Shown piece after piece: positions 32,140 to 43,719 of a stretch of DNA of 62,000 nt. Source of the DNA: Adiantum capillus-veneris (taxonomy: Eukaryota > Streptophyta > Polypodiopsida > Polypodiales > Pteridaceae); assembly GCA_014529385.2 (NCBI GenBank), contig CM043944.1, forward strand, positions 180,857,193-180,919,192, read 5' to 3'. The position numbers and the translations under genes are program-made. How positions within the stretch are numbered: position 1 is the first letter of the stretch; each line of letters opens with the position of its first letter. The notes under the pieces were generated by a model. That model saw only the letters and a list, made by a program, of their open reading frames with translations. It had not been told where the DNA came from and did not search any database.

Positions 32140-34277
32140 ACTTGGCCGATCAAAGTCTAGGAAGCAGTTGGATGCTGTACTGGCTAAACCCCAGTACTAT
32201 GCCTCTTCTTCAAGCTCTACCGAGTCTAATGCAGTGACAAGGCCACTTCCGTCTCTGGCTTGTCTTCACCCCGAAAGCTACTAAGGTTCAGAAGGGCTAT
32301 TTTGGTGCAAGTTATGCAATCGCATCATGGCGTCTGCCTATGTTGCTAATGGAATTGAAGTTTTGAATCCCAAAGATATCAATGACAAAGATTTGTCTCG
32401 TAGCATGCCATATATTGTGCCTTCTCCAAACGCTAGGCTACAACCTTTGGAGTCTTCTTCGAACTGGCACACCAATGCTCTGAAGGAACTTGCTGCTTTG
32501 CAATATCAGGTATTGACCAAACTTTCTCTCCTTACTCAATCTTCACCTTCTTTTCCCTGGGAGGTAATATATCAAGACATGAAAGATAAGAAGGAAGACA
32601 GGGAAGTAAAGCCTGTGCAACTTGTACAATTGATTCAGTATGAAAATCAATCTAGTGACAAGAATTTCCCAATGATGTTTTTGATTGTTCTACATGAACC
32701 CACCATTGAATCAGTAACCCAGATGCCTGCAAACATGTCACCGTTTGGCCCAGAAGAGTTAGAAGATGGATTTTACCCTAATGTTGGGTTTAATCCCAAT
32801 ATTAGATGGGGGGTTAATGCTCAAGTCCAGACTTGGGAGCACAAGCAACAACAGGGCGAAGTTGTCAGAACTATCCTACCAGAGGATAGTGAATGGACAG
32901 TTTTTCATGATGACGCATGTGGAGAATATCAGGAGGAAGAATTGGATGAGCTAGATGTGCTATTACCCCAAATATTTCTTATTCTGGAAGCCTCCTCTGA
33001 TGATGAGTCAATAATCAGCTCAGAATATCTGCTCTCTTCTGATAAAGAAGATAGGATAATAAATCTTGTCAAAATGGAAACTGAAGGTGTCAAGGTTGAA
33101 TCACCTTCATCCACATCCTCAAATTTAAAAGGGGTAACAAAGATCGGAGATATGACCATACTTGATATCGACGGTCTTTTCCAGGAACCGATTTGGAAGG
33201 TGTTCGAGTTTATCTACAACTCAGCCCGCTATGGAATCAATTATAAAGATCTAACACAGAGGCAATCTGTGTCCATGATTATAGCTGGTTTTCAAGGGAT
33301 ATTAAGAGTCTGGTGGGATGATCTCAGTCTGGACAGTAAAGCCTACATTATGCAAGGTGGGCATGAAGGACGAGAAAATTTCGGCAATGTGATTTCTCTG
33401 TTTTTTGCAGCTCTTGTTATGCAGTTTTTAGGATCAACCAATAAGATACAGGAGTGCAATAGGGAAGCTTTTTTCAGAAGCAGGCTTTGTGATTTGACCC
33501 AGGTTAAGAAATATCAGCAGCATATGACACATCTTATGTATCATTTCCTTGGTGGTTATTTCAAAACGGAATACAAACAATATTACCTGAATTCTTTCCT
33601 GAGCCTTTCTCTAATTTGATTAAAGAAAGGATTAAAACCGCAGCCAAAGAATGCAACTGTAAAGTTAAAGCTCGCAGAAACAAATTTGGCAAGAAATTCA
33701 AGGTGGTTCGCAGGAAAAGAAATTGAGCAAAGAACAATGGAGGCAAGTAAAGTGCTACATATGCAACAAGACAGGACATATTGCTCCTGAATGTCCAAAA
33801 AGAAAAAAGAAATTTGGGAATGCTGTCTTAAAGGATCGATACGAATACAAGGTAATCTATTGCAATACCTTGCAGAAGAAGGACTTCCCTATTGGTGAGT
33901 ACATTGATTTTGATACTGTTGAAGAATCTACTTCAGATTCTTCTGAAAATTCTTCTACTACAGAGATTCCAGAGGAGCCTGTTTTCTCTGACGATAGCGA
34001 GCCTCGACTAGAGAATATGGTAAGGAAACCCTTTTCTTTTCCTAAGCAAAAGAAGCAGCAAACTTCTAGTCTAGAATCGAGGTCTAGTTCATCTAAAGAA
34101 TTGGAAGAATGGAGAAATAAATATCCTCCGCTCAAGCTTGATCTGTCCCATAAAGAGCAGTAGCGATATCAACCTTTAACTCTGTTCAGAGATATGGTTG
34201 AAGATGCCCCTTCAATTGCCCTAAGGGAAGATTGGCGTAGGATGATCAATCAAAAGAGAGAATCTACTGCACCTCAT
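32140..34277 (+). pseudogene. Copy B: coat protein, broken by insertion
   Basis: The main frame 32327-33619 (430 residues) holds a leading region ending in an NPNIRWGVNAQ segment, an acidic block (EEELDELDVLL, SSDDESIISSEYLLSSD), and the capsid core to about 33600. A frameshift at ~33600 leads to 33723-34163 with a CCHC zinc knuckle (C-YIC-NKTG-H-IAPE-C at about 33753-33795) followed by a basic and Ser/Glu-rich tail. The knuckle and the acidic N-terminus are standard for caulimovirid capsid proteins. A possible extra C-x2-C pair near 32310 (CKLCN) precedes the frame. The gene is cut at 34277 by a retroelement. Confidence 0.8.
34273..34277. repeat. Target site duplication, left (CTCAT)
   Basis: CTCAT here matches CTCAT at 38619-38623 on the other side of the insertion. 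Copy A at 29412 reads 'gcacctcaacaaag', showing the unoccupied site. Confidence 0.85.
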
Positions 34278-34647
34278 TGTTACGGCATAAGTCGCACATG
34301 CGGTCCTACGGTCCTCCGGAGGTCTGGACATTGCGGATCAGGAGTCACCCGGTATGCGGCGGCCGTGGTGGCACCGTTCTCGATCTGCGCTGGAGCAGCG
34401 GTTGTATATGGGGGGCATACCTGTCTTTGATGTGCCCTACCTTTATATTATCCATTACATCTGCATCTGCTGCTGTAACTCTGTGTTTGGATTACATATG
34501 AATGAAGCAAGAGGTGTTCTGTGCCTGTGTACTGTGTACTGTCTTCTATCCTATTTCTATGTGTTTGATGTTCACATAATGTAAGATAGTTTGCGGGTAA
34601 TCATTCCCGTAATGCCTATTGCTCTTGTGCGGGCAATAGCCATTACA
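34278..34647 (+). repeat. Left LTR-like end of composite element
   Basis: It starts TGTTACGGCATAAG and ends ...CATTACA, then 'ta' and TGGCGACCACG. Near its end are paired words 'gcgggtaatcattcccgtaatgcc' and 'gcgggcaatagcc' that could fold. It is GC-richer than the surrounding viral DNA. No second direct copy exists in the element. Confidence 0.65.
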
Positions 34648-34649
34648 TA

Positions 34650-34660
34650 TGGCGACCACG
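34650..34660 (+). promoter_or_regulatory. Primer-binding site, left half
   Basis: TGGCGACCACG, two bases after the LTR-like end. The TGG start and position fit a tRNA-primed retroelement. The same 11 bases occur in inverse at 38293-38303. Confidence 0.55.
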
Positions 34661-34767
34661 ATGCGTGATGGATGACCTACGATGAATATGCATGCACACT
34701 AGGTCGCAGGGTCCGCCTGACCCTGTGGTTCCAATTGTAGGAAGACGTCGGAGGAGAGGCGGTTCGG

Positions 34768-36060
34768 ATGAATTTGTTTTTTCTTTACCGCACGCTGAGG
34801 AATCTGTATCTCCATCACCAATCTCGGTGCGGTAGGCGGTTCTCAGGCGTTCTGGGCGAGGCGTACTCCAAGCAGTCAGTGTGGTCCTCGTGTTGTACGT
34901 TCACCCTCACCACACAGGTTGCTCCACCATCGTCTCCGGTAAGCAGTCCAGGGGTGTCTCCGCCACTGTCCCCACCTCCTAGTGCTCGACAGCTTTTTCC
35001 AGGAGGAGGTACAGTTGGGCAAGGGATGATGGCACATCCTCAGATATGTATAGTCGGTTCTGAGGTCTTTCGAGAGAAGACCCTGATGCACATTTGTGCC
35101 AATTCAATAAAGCTTATGGATTGAATCATCTTGGGGTGGTGATTCCTCTCCATCAACAATCAGTGTTTGAATCTACACTTTCGGAGAAAGCTACGAAATG
35201 GTTTTGAGAAACGCTGAAAAATTTCGGATGCTTTTGCAGAGGGTACCTCAGGCACAAAGGCTGACAACAGAAGTGCTGAATGATGATTTTTTGCGGGGGA
35301 CTCAACAAGGATCTCAGAACTGCTATGGCAACAGTGGATAAGGTAACTACTCCACTGGATAATGTAATTGCTAGGGCTGTAGTAGCAGGAGAAGCTTTAG
35401 AGGATACGGAATCCCCAAAGAAATCAAAGAAAAAAGACAGGAAGAAATCTCATCGGAAGTTGCAAGACAGCGGCAGTGATAGTTCGGAGTCGGAGTCCGT
35501 AGCATCAGACTCTTCAGACTCAGGCAACAGCGATCGGGGAAAGAGTCGGAAGAGACACCTCGGAAAAAATCCCAGCGTCATGGGAAAGGTGTTTCATTTG
35601 GATCGTCGGAATCTGCTGCGGTGGCTAAAAGTCTGAAGGAACTATGGTGTACCTAGTGTCGGAATCCGAGCCATGCTTCTCAGGAGTGCGCAATGAATTA
35701 GAAGTGGTGTGCGATTTGCACGACCAATACTCATAATACAGTGGAATGTTATTTCAATGGTCGGGGTCGTCGGAGTCGAGGAGACACTTCTACATGGCAA
35801 CAACCACAGATAGCGCAGGGACAAGAGCCTGCTGTGGTGATGGCTCTGTTCATACATCAGAGACGCCTTTGCAAGGTCAAGCAGAAGGACGGGGTCAAGG
35901 GGGAGGACGATGTCGCGGAAGAGGTGGCCGAGATCCTAATCGCCCAAGACATGCCTTTTCTGTTTGGGGGATGGGCACTGGCGATCCGAGTGTACTGAAG
36001 CTATGGAATATGATCGAAAGAAGCAGGAACGCGCTGCAGGGAAACAGCCTAGTGTGGTTA
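34768..36060 (+). pseudogene. Gypsy-type gag with three zinc knuckles
   Basis: Across three frames the text shows FESTLSEKATKWF (about 35168-35207), a LNKDLRTAM segment (35296-35330), a Ser/Asp-rich basic linker (35400-35560), then three CCHC boxes. Box one at about 35648-35689 has a stop between its cysteines, box two at about 35718-35759 (C-AIC-TTNT-H-NTVE-C) is intact, and box three at about 35954-35995 (C-LFC-LGDG-H-WRSE-C) is intact. Gag would package element RNA. Three knuckles is more than most plant gypsy gags carry. Frameshifts make it inactive. Confidence 0.7.
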
Positions 36061-36930
36061 TGGTTCAGATTGAAGGATTGGAGGAGTCTGATCCAGTGGT
36101 TTCATTAATCACGCGATCGGGTAAAAATGTGGTTCCAAAACCCGATGTAAAGATTCCGGATTGGACGGCTCAGGAAGAAGTGCGGAAAAAGACTGTGTCC
36201 TGGTTGCCACAGTCCGCACCACCATTGAAATCATCAGGACCATCGACCATGGGCCTGGAAATAAAGGAAGGAAAAGCTGGAAATAAGGATGATATTAGAG
36301 AAGAGGAGGATTGGAATTCAGTTTGGAAAGAGGTCCTCACGTCACCAATACAAGTACCTCTGGGTTCATTGTTGAAATTGGTCCCGAATTTTCACAATGC
36401 ATTGTTGCGACAAAAGTCCACAAAGTTGAGAGAAGTCACCATCAGGAAAGTTGAAAGTGAGGAGGATGATTCAGCCCCGTTGCCGGCAAATAGGATCACA
36501 GATACCCGCATTCCGGAGCTTTCAGTTAGATACCATGGAACATACATTAACAAGGTACTATTGGATGGAGGAGCGGGAGTAAACATTATTACTCAAGCAG
36601 CTTGTGAGCGTTTTGGACTCAGTGATTGGGAGCCTGCACCCTTTGTAGTCCGCATGGCAGATCAAAGAAGAGTGCAACCAGTGGGGTTACTTCGGGGCAT
36701 TGCCTTGGATGTGGCGGGATTATCTTTGCCGTTTCCTTAGTAGTCTTGAATATTGAGGATCATAATCAGGATTATCACATTATCTTGGGTAGACCCTGGT
36801 TACGACAAGCGAGGGTAAAGCATAATTGGGAAGCAAATATGCTTTTAGTAAAAAAGGGTAGAAGGAAAATGGCAATGGTGCAGTGCTACCATTTAAGGGC
36901 TGCGAACCTGTACAACAAATTTAGAACACA
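35964..36930 (+). pseudogene. Gypsy-type aspartic protease
   Basis: The frame 35964-36740 (258 residues) starts in the last knuckle and reaches the active site VLLDGGAGVNIITQA (about 36559-36600). D-G-G replaces D-T/S-G, as in many plant gypsy elements. FVVRMADQRRVQPVG is the flap region. After a frameshift near 36735, DYHIILGRPWLRQARVKHNW (36769-36830) gives the C-terminal hallmark. RT should follow but the sequence changes character at about 36960, where the right half begins. Confidence 0.8.
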
Positions 36931-36959
36931 TCAAAATTCATTTGGGAAGTGTGATGCAA

Positions 36960-38292
36960 GTATGGTTGTCAAGGCCGCACTCTGGCTCTTTGGCTCTTTG
37001 CTCCTGGACCACAAATCTCCATCACTCGCATCCCGAACTCGAAAACCATCAAAAAGTTGCACTACATCCCCGCTACATTAGGTAAAATCTCCGCCAGAGG
37101 GAAATCCACCAAGTACATGAGAAAGCATAATTGAGCATCATCCGCATATTGCGACATCGTACCAGACAAAACCTTATCAGCCCAAATAAAAAAAAGCGAG
37201 CAGTAGGGCATCACCGCTTTTTGCCTGCTATTGCCTCCTCTCCACATGCTCTCCTTCTTTATACTCTGCGCAAAAGAGAAGTCAACCTGTGTATCTGCCT
37301 CCAGGTGGCATCCCCATGCTCTTGCTTATTCATTTGAACCTTGACGAAAATTGGATTTTAGCCTCTCCTCTTCTGATTCATCTCCATCGTTGATGAACTT
37401 GCAATACCCTGCTTGCTGCCCATCTTCAATCTGCCGCTCACGTAATGTGAGGCCGCCAACAAACTTCTCTCTGTTACATGCTTTCACTACTCGGATGAGG
37501 CAACTGGGCACCCTTCATCTGCTAACACCGCACCCCCTTGTGATCTTCCCTTCAACCCAATAATGGTCTGCTTGTCTTACTTTCAGCACATTTGCAGGCT
37601 CAGAGGACGTAGATCACCTCTGCTCATAGACCCCTCTCCCTTAATGAAAATATGCAGCACTCTATCAGCTCCTACTGCTGCTGCTCCATCCCAAGGCTTG
37701 GTTCAAGAACAACCTCTTCACTTTTTGTGGCAGCCTGTTGAGTGGGTTTATGCTCAGATTTGTCAAAGGTATCCATGGCTGCAGCACATGTTGCACCATC
37801 TCTGTCGGACTCTTCGCAACCAAACCTGTTGCACCTGCGCATGCCCGATCTCTCGGCTGGCATTTTTGACCCTACACTACATACCTGGCCACTGCGTTCT
37901 ATGATTTGGCCTCTGGAGCCCTGGCTTTTTTTGCTACGGTGACCACAGGCTGCTGTCGAAGAGCCTCTGCAGATTCAGCCTGCCCACCTTGGTTGGCTGT
38001 ATTGTGAGCGGCCCTCGTGCCCTGCGATCGAGCTCTCTGTTGAGAGCCATCCCCCCAAGACCTGCTCCGTGAGCAGCGCCTGCAGCCTGACTGGCCAGGC
38101 CCTCTATTGATCATCTCTACGGTTGTTCAACCCTATGTTCCCTGGTTGGTTCTACGTAGCGCCACCAGCCTCCACAATGCCCGCCCTTCGAGCGACTCCC
38201 CGCCTGCTCGGCACCGGCGTATGCACTGTAGTAGAATTGCAGGAGCATGGTTTGCGTCTCCTTCATCACCAAAGGGCGAGTAAGATCAACTA
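36960..38292 (-). other. Right half of composite element, no recognised domain
   Basis: About 1.33 kb between the end of the protease and the inverted primer-binding site. It is GC-richer than its surroundings. Minus-strand frames 37863-37672, 37511-37326 and 37247-37062 give text such as REKFVGGLTLRERQIEDG and MSQYADDAQLCFLMYLV that I cannot assign. No gag, zinc knuckle or pol motif was found. It could be a divergent leader/gag, or captured host sequence. Confidence 0.4.
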
Positions 38293-38303
38293 CGTGGTCG
38301 CCA
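38293..38303 (-). promoter_or_regulatory. Primer-binding site, right half (inverted)
   Basis: On the minus strand TGGCGACCACG, two bases after the right LTR-like end, mirror image of the left site. Confidence 0.5.
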
Positions 38304-38305
38304 TA

Positions 38306-38329
38306 TGTAGAGGGGGAAGAGCCCTCTAC

Positions 38330-38425
<96 letters not shown>

Positions 38426-38618
38426 AAGTGCACCGCCATAACTGATTACTATGAATGAAAGCTTGATGGTTACAAGGGTTATAAGAGCCCATTCTTATAG
38501 GTTTGTAGTGTCCCCTTGCTCCTCATGAGCCACACCCCTTGGCATCCCCTCTAAGGTTAAGGACCATCCAATACGGCCAAGGTATAACACATGGAACACA
38601 CCGGCTTATGCCGTAACA
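38306..38618 (-). repeat. Right LTR-like end of composite element (inverted)
   Basis: On the minus strand it starts TGTTACGGCATAAG and ends ...CTCTACA, then 'ta' and TGGCGACCACG. It contains the (GA)n run 38331-38422. Apart from the terminal 14 bases and the end/PBS motif it does not resemble the left LTR. Confidence 0.6.
38331..38422. repeat. (GA)n microsatellite in right LTR-like end
   Basis: A GA run of about 45 units with a few breaks. The left LTR-like end has no counterpart. Confidence 0.95.
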
Positions 38619-38623
38619 CTCAT
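38619..38623. repeat. Target site duplication, right (CTCAT)
   Basis: The second copy of the 5-bp duplication. Pararetrovirus sequence continues directly after it. Confidence 0.85.
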
Positions 38624-39432
38624 CAAAGACGAGAATACGCTTCTACTCATTTCTTTCCCAGTAAAGAGACCTAGATATGAGGAAAGATATCCACAAAATC
38701 CATCAGCAATGTCACTAGATGAAGATATACCCGAAGCCTCTACCGCTAGAGATCAGCCTCTAACCGAAGCTTTTGAGTATATTCAGATTTTTAGTAAGAA
38801 TGATCAAGCTATTCTCCAAGCTATACAAGAGGTACATGATAAATGTGATCAACTACAACATCAGATTAGCTACCCTAGAAACAAAGATTGATCATGTTTA
38901 TGACATAGCTAACCATTTGTCTGATGTAGTTGCTACGACTAATATTGCTAATGAAGCCCCTACCGATCGGGTTCCTACTCGGCCCATAAACAGCTGTAGT
39001 ATCATCAATTTTGATCCTAAGTATAATCAAGCCTTCTACTCTGAAGTTTGGATAAAATTCCCAGCTGAACAATCTTTCAGACTTGATGCATTATGGAATT
39101 TGGGGTCTATTGTTTCCTACATCAACCAAGCCTTGGTTCCCCTACATTTGGTAACCAAGCTTTCTCATGGTATTACTGTTTCTTATGCCAACAACACTCG
39201 CGAACGCATTTCGACAATCGTATTGTGTAAAATGGCTTTGGGTCATGCTAAGTTTCAAGTCACTCTCTATCTTCATCCTCATCCTAATACTGACCTTACT
39301 ATCGGTGCTGATATCATATCTCAGCTCACGCCCTACACTGCGAATACTGATCTCTCGATCAGCTTCCGTCTTGAAGCTAGGTCCTATACAGTTCTTACTA
39401 AAGCTTGCGGAGCTCTTTTGTTGGGGGGGTAA
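38624..39432 (+). pseudogene. Copy B: aspartic protease
   Basis: This continues copy B after the insertion. The 219-residue frame 38773-39432 contains a coiled-coil-like lead (KIDHVYDIANHLSDVV), then LDALWNLGSIVSYI where the active-site DSG has become N-L-G, so catalysis is lost. HGITVSYANNT and ADIISQLTPY follow. The frame stops at 39432, at the same place as in copy A. The text is otherwise very close to copies A and E. Confidence 0.85.
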
Positions 39433-39479
39433 TTCCCACACCCTAATCCACACAGAAATGAAAAGAAAAGGGAAAGAAT

Positions 39480-39612
39480 GCAAGAAAGGTGGGAAATGCT
39501 CACATCTACAGATGGGCTTACAAGCTAAGTCATTTTGATGTGACTTATGAATATGTGCCTGGGTCCAAAAATAATATCGCTGATTTGTCATCACGTGTCA
39601 AAGCAACCTAAG
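39480..39612 (+). pseudogene. Copy B: RNase H tail
   Basis: Same short RNase H C-terminus as in copy A (YRWAYKLSHFDVTYEYVPG then NNIADL), joined to the protease by the same ~80-base bridge ('gaatgcaagaaaggtgggaaatgc'). RT is absent. Confidence 0.85.
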
Positions 39613-39659
39613 CCCTGATGTCACATTCCACTGTCTGAAAAATGGATCCAATCTCAGTT

Positions 39660-40210
39660 GTGACGCAAAAGATAATGTACTTTTTGTATATATACCTGCA
39701 CTCATCCTGCATATCGACACTTGTAAAGATATTCTCACTCTACACTGTCCAAAGCAACTTGCACTCGGTAAAGTGACACCTGCACTTACCACGCACTATC
39801 TCTAAAGCAGCTCGCATGTGCTGGACACCCTGTAAAGTAACACCTGCACTTACCACGCACCAGTGTATGATTGAAGCCATCCACACTCTTCTACTATAAA
39901 GAAGACAGAACTCAAAGGGAGAAGAACCTTTCATCCAGAGCTCATAAGCTTCTCACCTATAGAGTCCTCACGAGTCTAGTAACCTTAGCATCGTATCCCT
40001 GTACAGTTTTTAATCTTCCACCATATCTCTACCAAGCTTGTAACTATAGAGTCCTCACGAGTCTAGTAACCTCAGCACCTTATCCCTGGACAGTTTGTAA
40101 TCTTCCACCATATATCTAGCAAGCTTGTAACTATTTCCTGTGTTTGCTTTCTATGATAAATCAACTACTGGTTTTAGACTATTTCTATATTACTCTGTGA
40201 ATCTTGAGTC
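39660..40210 (+). promoter_or_regulatory. Copy B/C promoter and leader
   Basis: Same layout as the A/B promoter: upstream 'ctctaaagcagctcgca...gtaaagt.acacctgca' repeats, TATAAA at 39895-39900, and the twofold ~86-base 'tatagagtcctcacgagtctagtaacct' unit (39958-40130). Confidence 0.65.
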
Positions 40211-40229
40211 TTGTCTATCCTGCTTAAAT

Positions 40230-40245
40230 TGGTATCAGTGCCATG
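40230..40245 (+). promoter_or_regulatory. tRNA-Met primer-binding site (B/C), one mismatch
   Basis: TGGTATCAGTGCCATG. One base differs from the A/B site (A to T), reducing the match to initiator tRNA-Met. Confidence 0.75.
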
Positions 40246-40497
40246 TCTGAATTGGTTTTGAATGCTTTATGATAGCTAGGGGTAATTGTTGAAGCTAATT
40301 AAGGAGTACCCTCATATTAGTGAAATTGGAAGCCCTTAGCTGTTTAAGTCACCGTCACTAGGCTTGGTGCCGCTCAGACACAGACGCTGTCAGCTCCTTA
40401 TATCTTCCAATCAAGTTCACTAGTAGGTGCATTGCACGTTAGTACTCTAATCAATCTCAACCATCATTAACTACGTAAAGCTTAAACATCTTTCATT

Positions 40498-41105
40498 ATG
40501 GCTATGATCATCTCTTCCTTCAAGAAGTTTCTTTCTGATCATATCGAATTTGATGAAGCTAATCCCTCTGGAAAGTGGAGCTTGCCAAAGGTATCTTCTG
40601 CTCAAATCTACAAACATCATAAGGCTTTTGCCCTTTCTGCTAGTACCATGTATCATGAAACACATGGAAAGCTTATTGTAAGAGATAGTGAGACAGATAA
40701 TCATATTATCCATCTCCTTGAAGAGCTTTCTGATTTCAGGAAAAAGGCCTTAAATAAAGGTCATCAGTTTATGCATATAGGATATATAGCTATAGGTATA
40801 ATCCCCTTGTTCCGTAAAGGCTTGAATGCCTCATGCATTGGAGAATTGTTAGACACTAGACATAAGAATCTTGCAGACCATACTATAAGTGTCCTACAAG
40901 GAAGCCTGTCTAACGGACCTATCTATATAGAATGTTTTCCTAATTTCCCTTGTAGTATGACAGACAAATACTTTGATGAGATTGTGTCCCTATTGATCAA
41001 AACTCATGGTTTAAATCGTAAACATAGTTCAGATCATCCTTAGATTGCATATCGCATGATTATTTGAACTTTAAACACATGTCTACCTTCTGTGTATAAT
41101 TTTGG
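40498..41105 (+). pseudogene. Copy C: movement protein
   Basis: The best preserved movement-protein copy: a 181-residue frame (40498-41043) with SASTMYHE, GYIAIGIIPLFRKGL, LLDTRH and IYIECFPNFP, ending after IKTHGLNRKHS. It runs a little past the frameshift that breaks copy B, then stops. Viral sequence ends at about 41105, where a copia fragment begins. Full-length movement proteins of the family are considerably longer, so this is truncated. Confidence 0.8.
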
Positions 41106-41109
41106 TTCC

Positions 41110-41820
41110 TAATGAAGGAATACGAGCGGAAGTGTGATGTGAGAGAGAGAGAGAGAGCGCGAGAAGAAGAGCACGACGATATGGTGAACTCGCTCTACTA
41201 TAATGTGTAGAGCATAGTGAGTTCGTATTAGGTTTTTACAAAAGAATATGTGTACATACCTGGCGACCATCTCACTTACCTGGGCGACCACATTGGGCTT
41301 TATACCCCAAAAACCTCCCACTTAAAGTCCAATGTGGTACTTTAAGTGTTAGAGAAGCTACTATACAAGCTAATATACAAGAGATGTAGAGAAGTGATGT
41401 ACTACCCTACACCCAACTGCTTGCGAAAATGCGCAAAGCTCTCTGAGGGAAGTCCTTTTGTAAGTAGATCAATAGGATTTTCTGTGGTGTGAACTTTGAC
41501 AAGCTGAAGTTGCTTATCCTCGAGCATTTCCCTGATGAAATCATACTTCACATCACATGCTTTGTCTTTGAGTGATAAACTGGATGACTATCACAATATA
41601 ACACGGGCATCTCTTCTTTGATTCCCAAATCTATTACTAGTCAATTAATCCAAATTGAATCTTTGCATGCCTTTGATGCTGCAACATATTCAGCCTCTGT
41701 AGTAGACTGAGTAACACAATCTTGTAATCTAGAACGCCATGATACTGCTCCACCAGCCAATGTAAAGACATACCCTGACGTAGACCTTTGGTTGTCTAAG
41801 TCACCTGCATAATCTGAGTC
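41110..41820 (-). mobile_element. Copia RNase H and 3' LTR fragment
   Basis: On the minus strand from 41820: DSDYAGDLDNQRSTSGYVF, then QDCVTQSTTEAEYVAAS with the RNase H Glu, and a degraded CDSHPVYHSKTKHVM block near 41610-41540. The RNase H end is followed by a polypurine tract AAGTGGGAGG (41313-41304) and LTR-like sequence to about 41110 with a GA run. It is unrelated to the copia at 18-19.5 kb except in family. It lies between pararetrovirus copies C and D and lacks its 5' part. Confidence 0.8.
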
Positions 41821-41839
41821 TTGTCTATCTTGCTTAAAT

Positions 41840-41855
41840 TGGTATCAGAGCCATG
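41840..41855 (+). promoter_or_regulatory. tRNA-Met primer-binding site (copy D)
   Basis: TGGTATCAGAGCCATG, perfect like the A/B site. Viral homology starts only ~20 bases upstream of it. Confidence 0.8.
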
Positions 41856-42101
41856 TCTGAATTGGTTTTGAATGCTTTATGATAGCCAGTGGTACTGTTG
41901 AAGCTAGTACCCTCATATTAGTGAAATTGGAAGCCCTTAGCTATTTAAGTCGTCGTCGCTAGGCTTGGTGCCGCTCAGATACAGACGCTGTCAGCTCTTT
42001 ATATCTTCCAATCAAGTTCACTACCAGGTGCACTGCACCTTAGTACTTTAATCAAGATCAACCACCATCATTAACTACGTAAAGCCTAAACCTCTTTCAT
42101 T

Positions 42102-42490
42102 ATGGCTATGATCATTTCTTCCTTCAAGAAGTTGCTTTCTGATCATATCGAATTTGATGAAGCTGATCCCTTTGGAAAGTGGATCTTGCCAAAGGTATCT
42201 TCTGCTCAAATCTACAAACATCATAAGGATTTTGGCCTCTCTGCTAGTACCATGTATCATGAAACACATGAAAGCTTACCGTAAGAGATAGTATCCATCT
42301 CTTTGAAGAGCTTTCCGATTTCAGGAAAAAGGCCTTAAAGAAAGGTCATCAGTTTATGCATATAGGATATATAGCTATAGGTATAATCCCCTTGTTCCGT
42401 AAAGGCTTGAATGTCGCATGCATTGGAGTACTGTTGGACACTAGACATAAGAATCTGGCAAACCAGACTATAAGTGTCCTACAAGGATCT
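42102..42490 (+). pseudogene. Copy D: movement protein fragment
   Basis: This starts with the same ATG context as copies B and C and reads to ASTMYHETH. A small deletion near 42285 (between 'gagatagt' and 'atccatctc') and a frameshift follow, then GYIAIGIIPLFRKGL in another frame. It ends abruptly at 'gtcctacaagga' (about 42487), well before the end of the domain. Microsatellite-rich DNA follows ~100 bases later. Confidence 0.75.
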
Positions 42491-42599
42491 ATCTGTGATG
42501 AGGAGAGTTGATGTCAATACCCGTTATTCAAGATGCAAATGGCATAACCAATCTACCACATGGGTGATAGAAAAGTTACAGCATTTTTCTCTTTTTTAT

Positions 42600-43375
<776 letters not shown>

Positions 43376-43683
43376 TTGACGCCTTTTGATTTTTGAATAG
43401 TGATTAAGCCAAAGATAAGTCTTGAAGGCGTCCACTATTCATATAAAAGCTCTTGAAGTGTTAAGGAATGTTATTGTTCAATGAGATAAAGATCCCTTGT
43501 CCTCTCCTACCCTGATTTTATAGCTACTAATCCCTGTCATGATTACTTCATGATGGATTCTCTCTTTAGAAACAATGGAATTCCCATGCTTTGATTGGTA
43601 GTAAGCCCTTACAATCCCCTAAGCTCAATAGTGCACCTCCGAGATACATTAGTTAATGTTAAGAATCCAAAATATATGAGGCT

Positions 43684-43719
<36 letters not shown>

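Larger units (their letters stand above)
34278..38618. mobile_element. Composite retroelement with inverted LTR-like ends, inserted in copy B
   Basis: A 4341-bp insertion splits copy B precisely: the virus sequence stops at 'gcacCTCAT' and resumes 'CTCATcaaag', giving a 5-bp target duplication (34273-34277 and 38619-38623). The ends are TGTTACGGCATAAG and its exact reverse complement. Further in, TACATATGGCGACCACG (34644-34660) is present inverted at 38293-38309. Each end therefore looks like an LTR (370 and 313 bp) followed by a primer-binding site facing inward. The left half carries gag and protease on the plus strand. The right half has no recognised domain. The LTR bodies are unlike each other between the shared termini. 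RT and integrase are absent. Confidence 0.8.

Noticed and set aside
37062-37247. LINE-type RT from the word QYADDAQL
   Set aside because: No flanking RT motifs are present and the frame is only 61 residues, so the YADD match is likely chance.
31049-40245. LTR retrotransposon reading of the array because of the TGGTATCAGAGC primer site
   Set aside because: No LTRs flank the units, a 30K-type movement protein is present, and the leader repeats head to tail as in caulimovirid concatemers.
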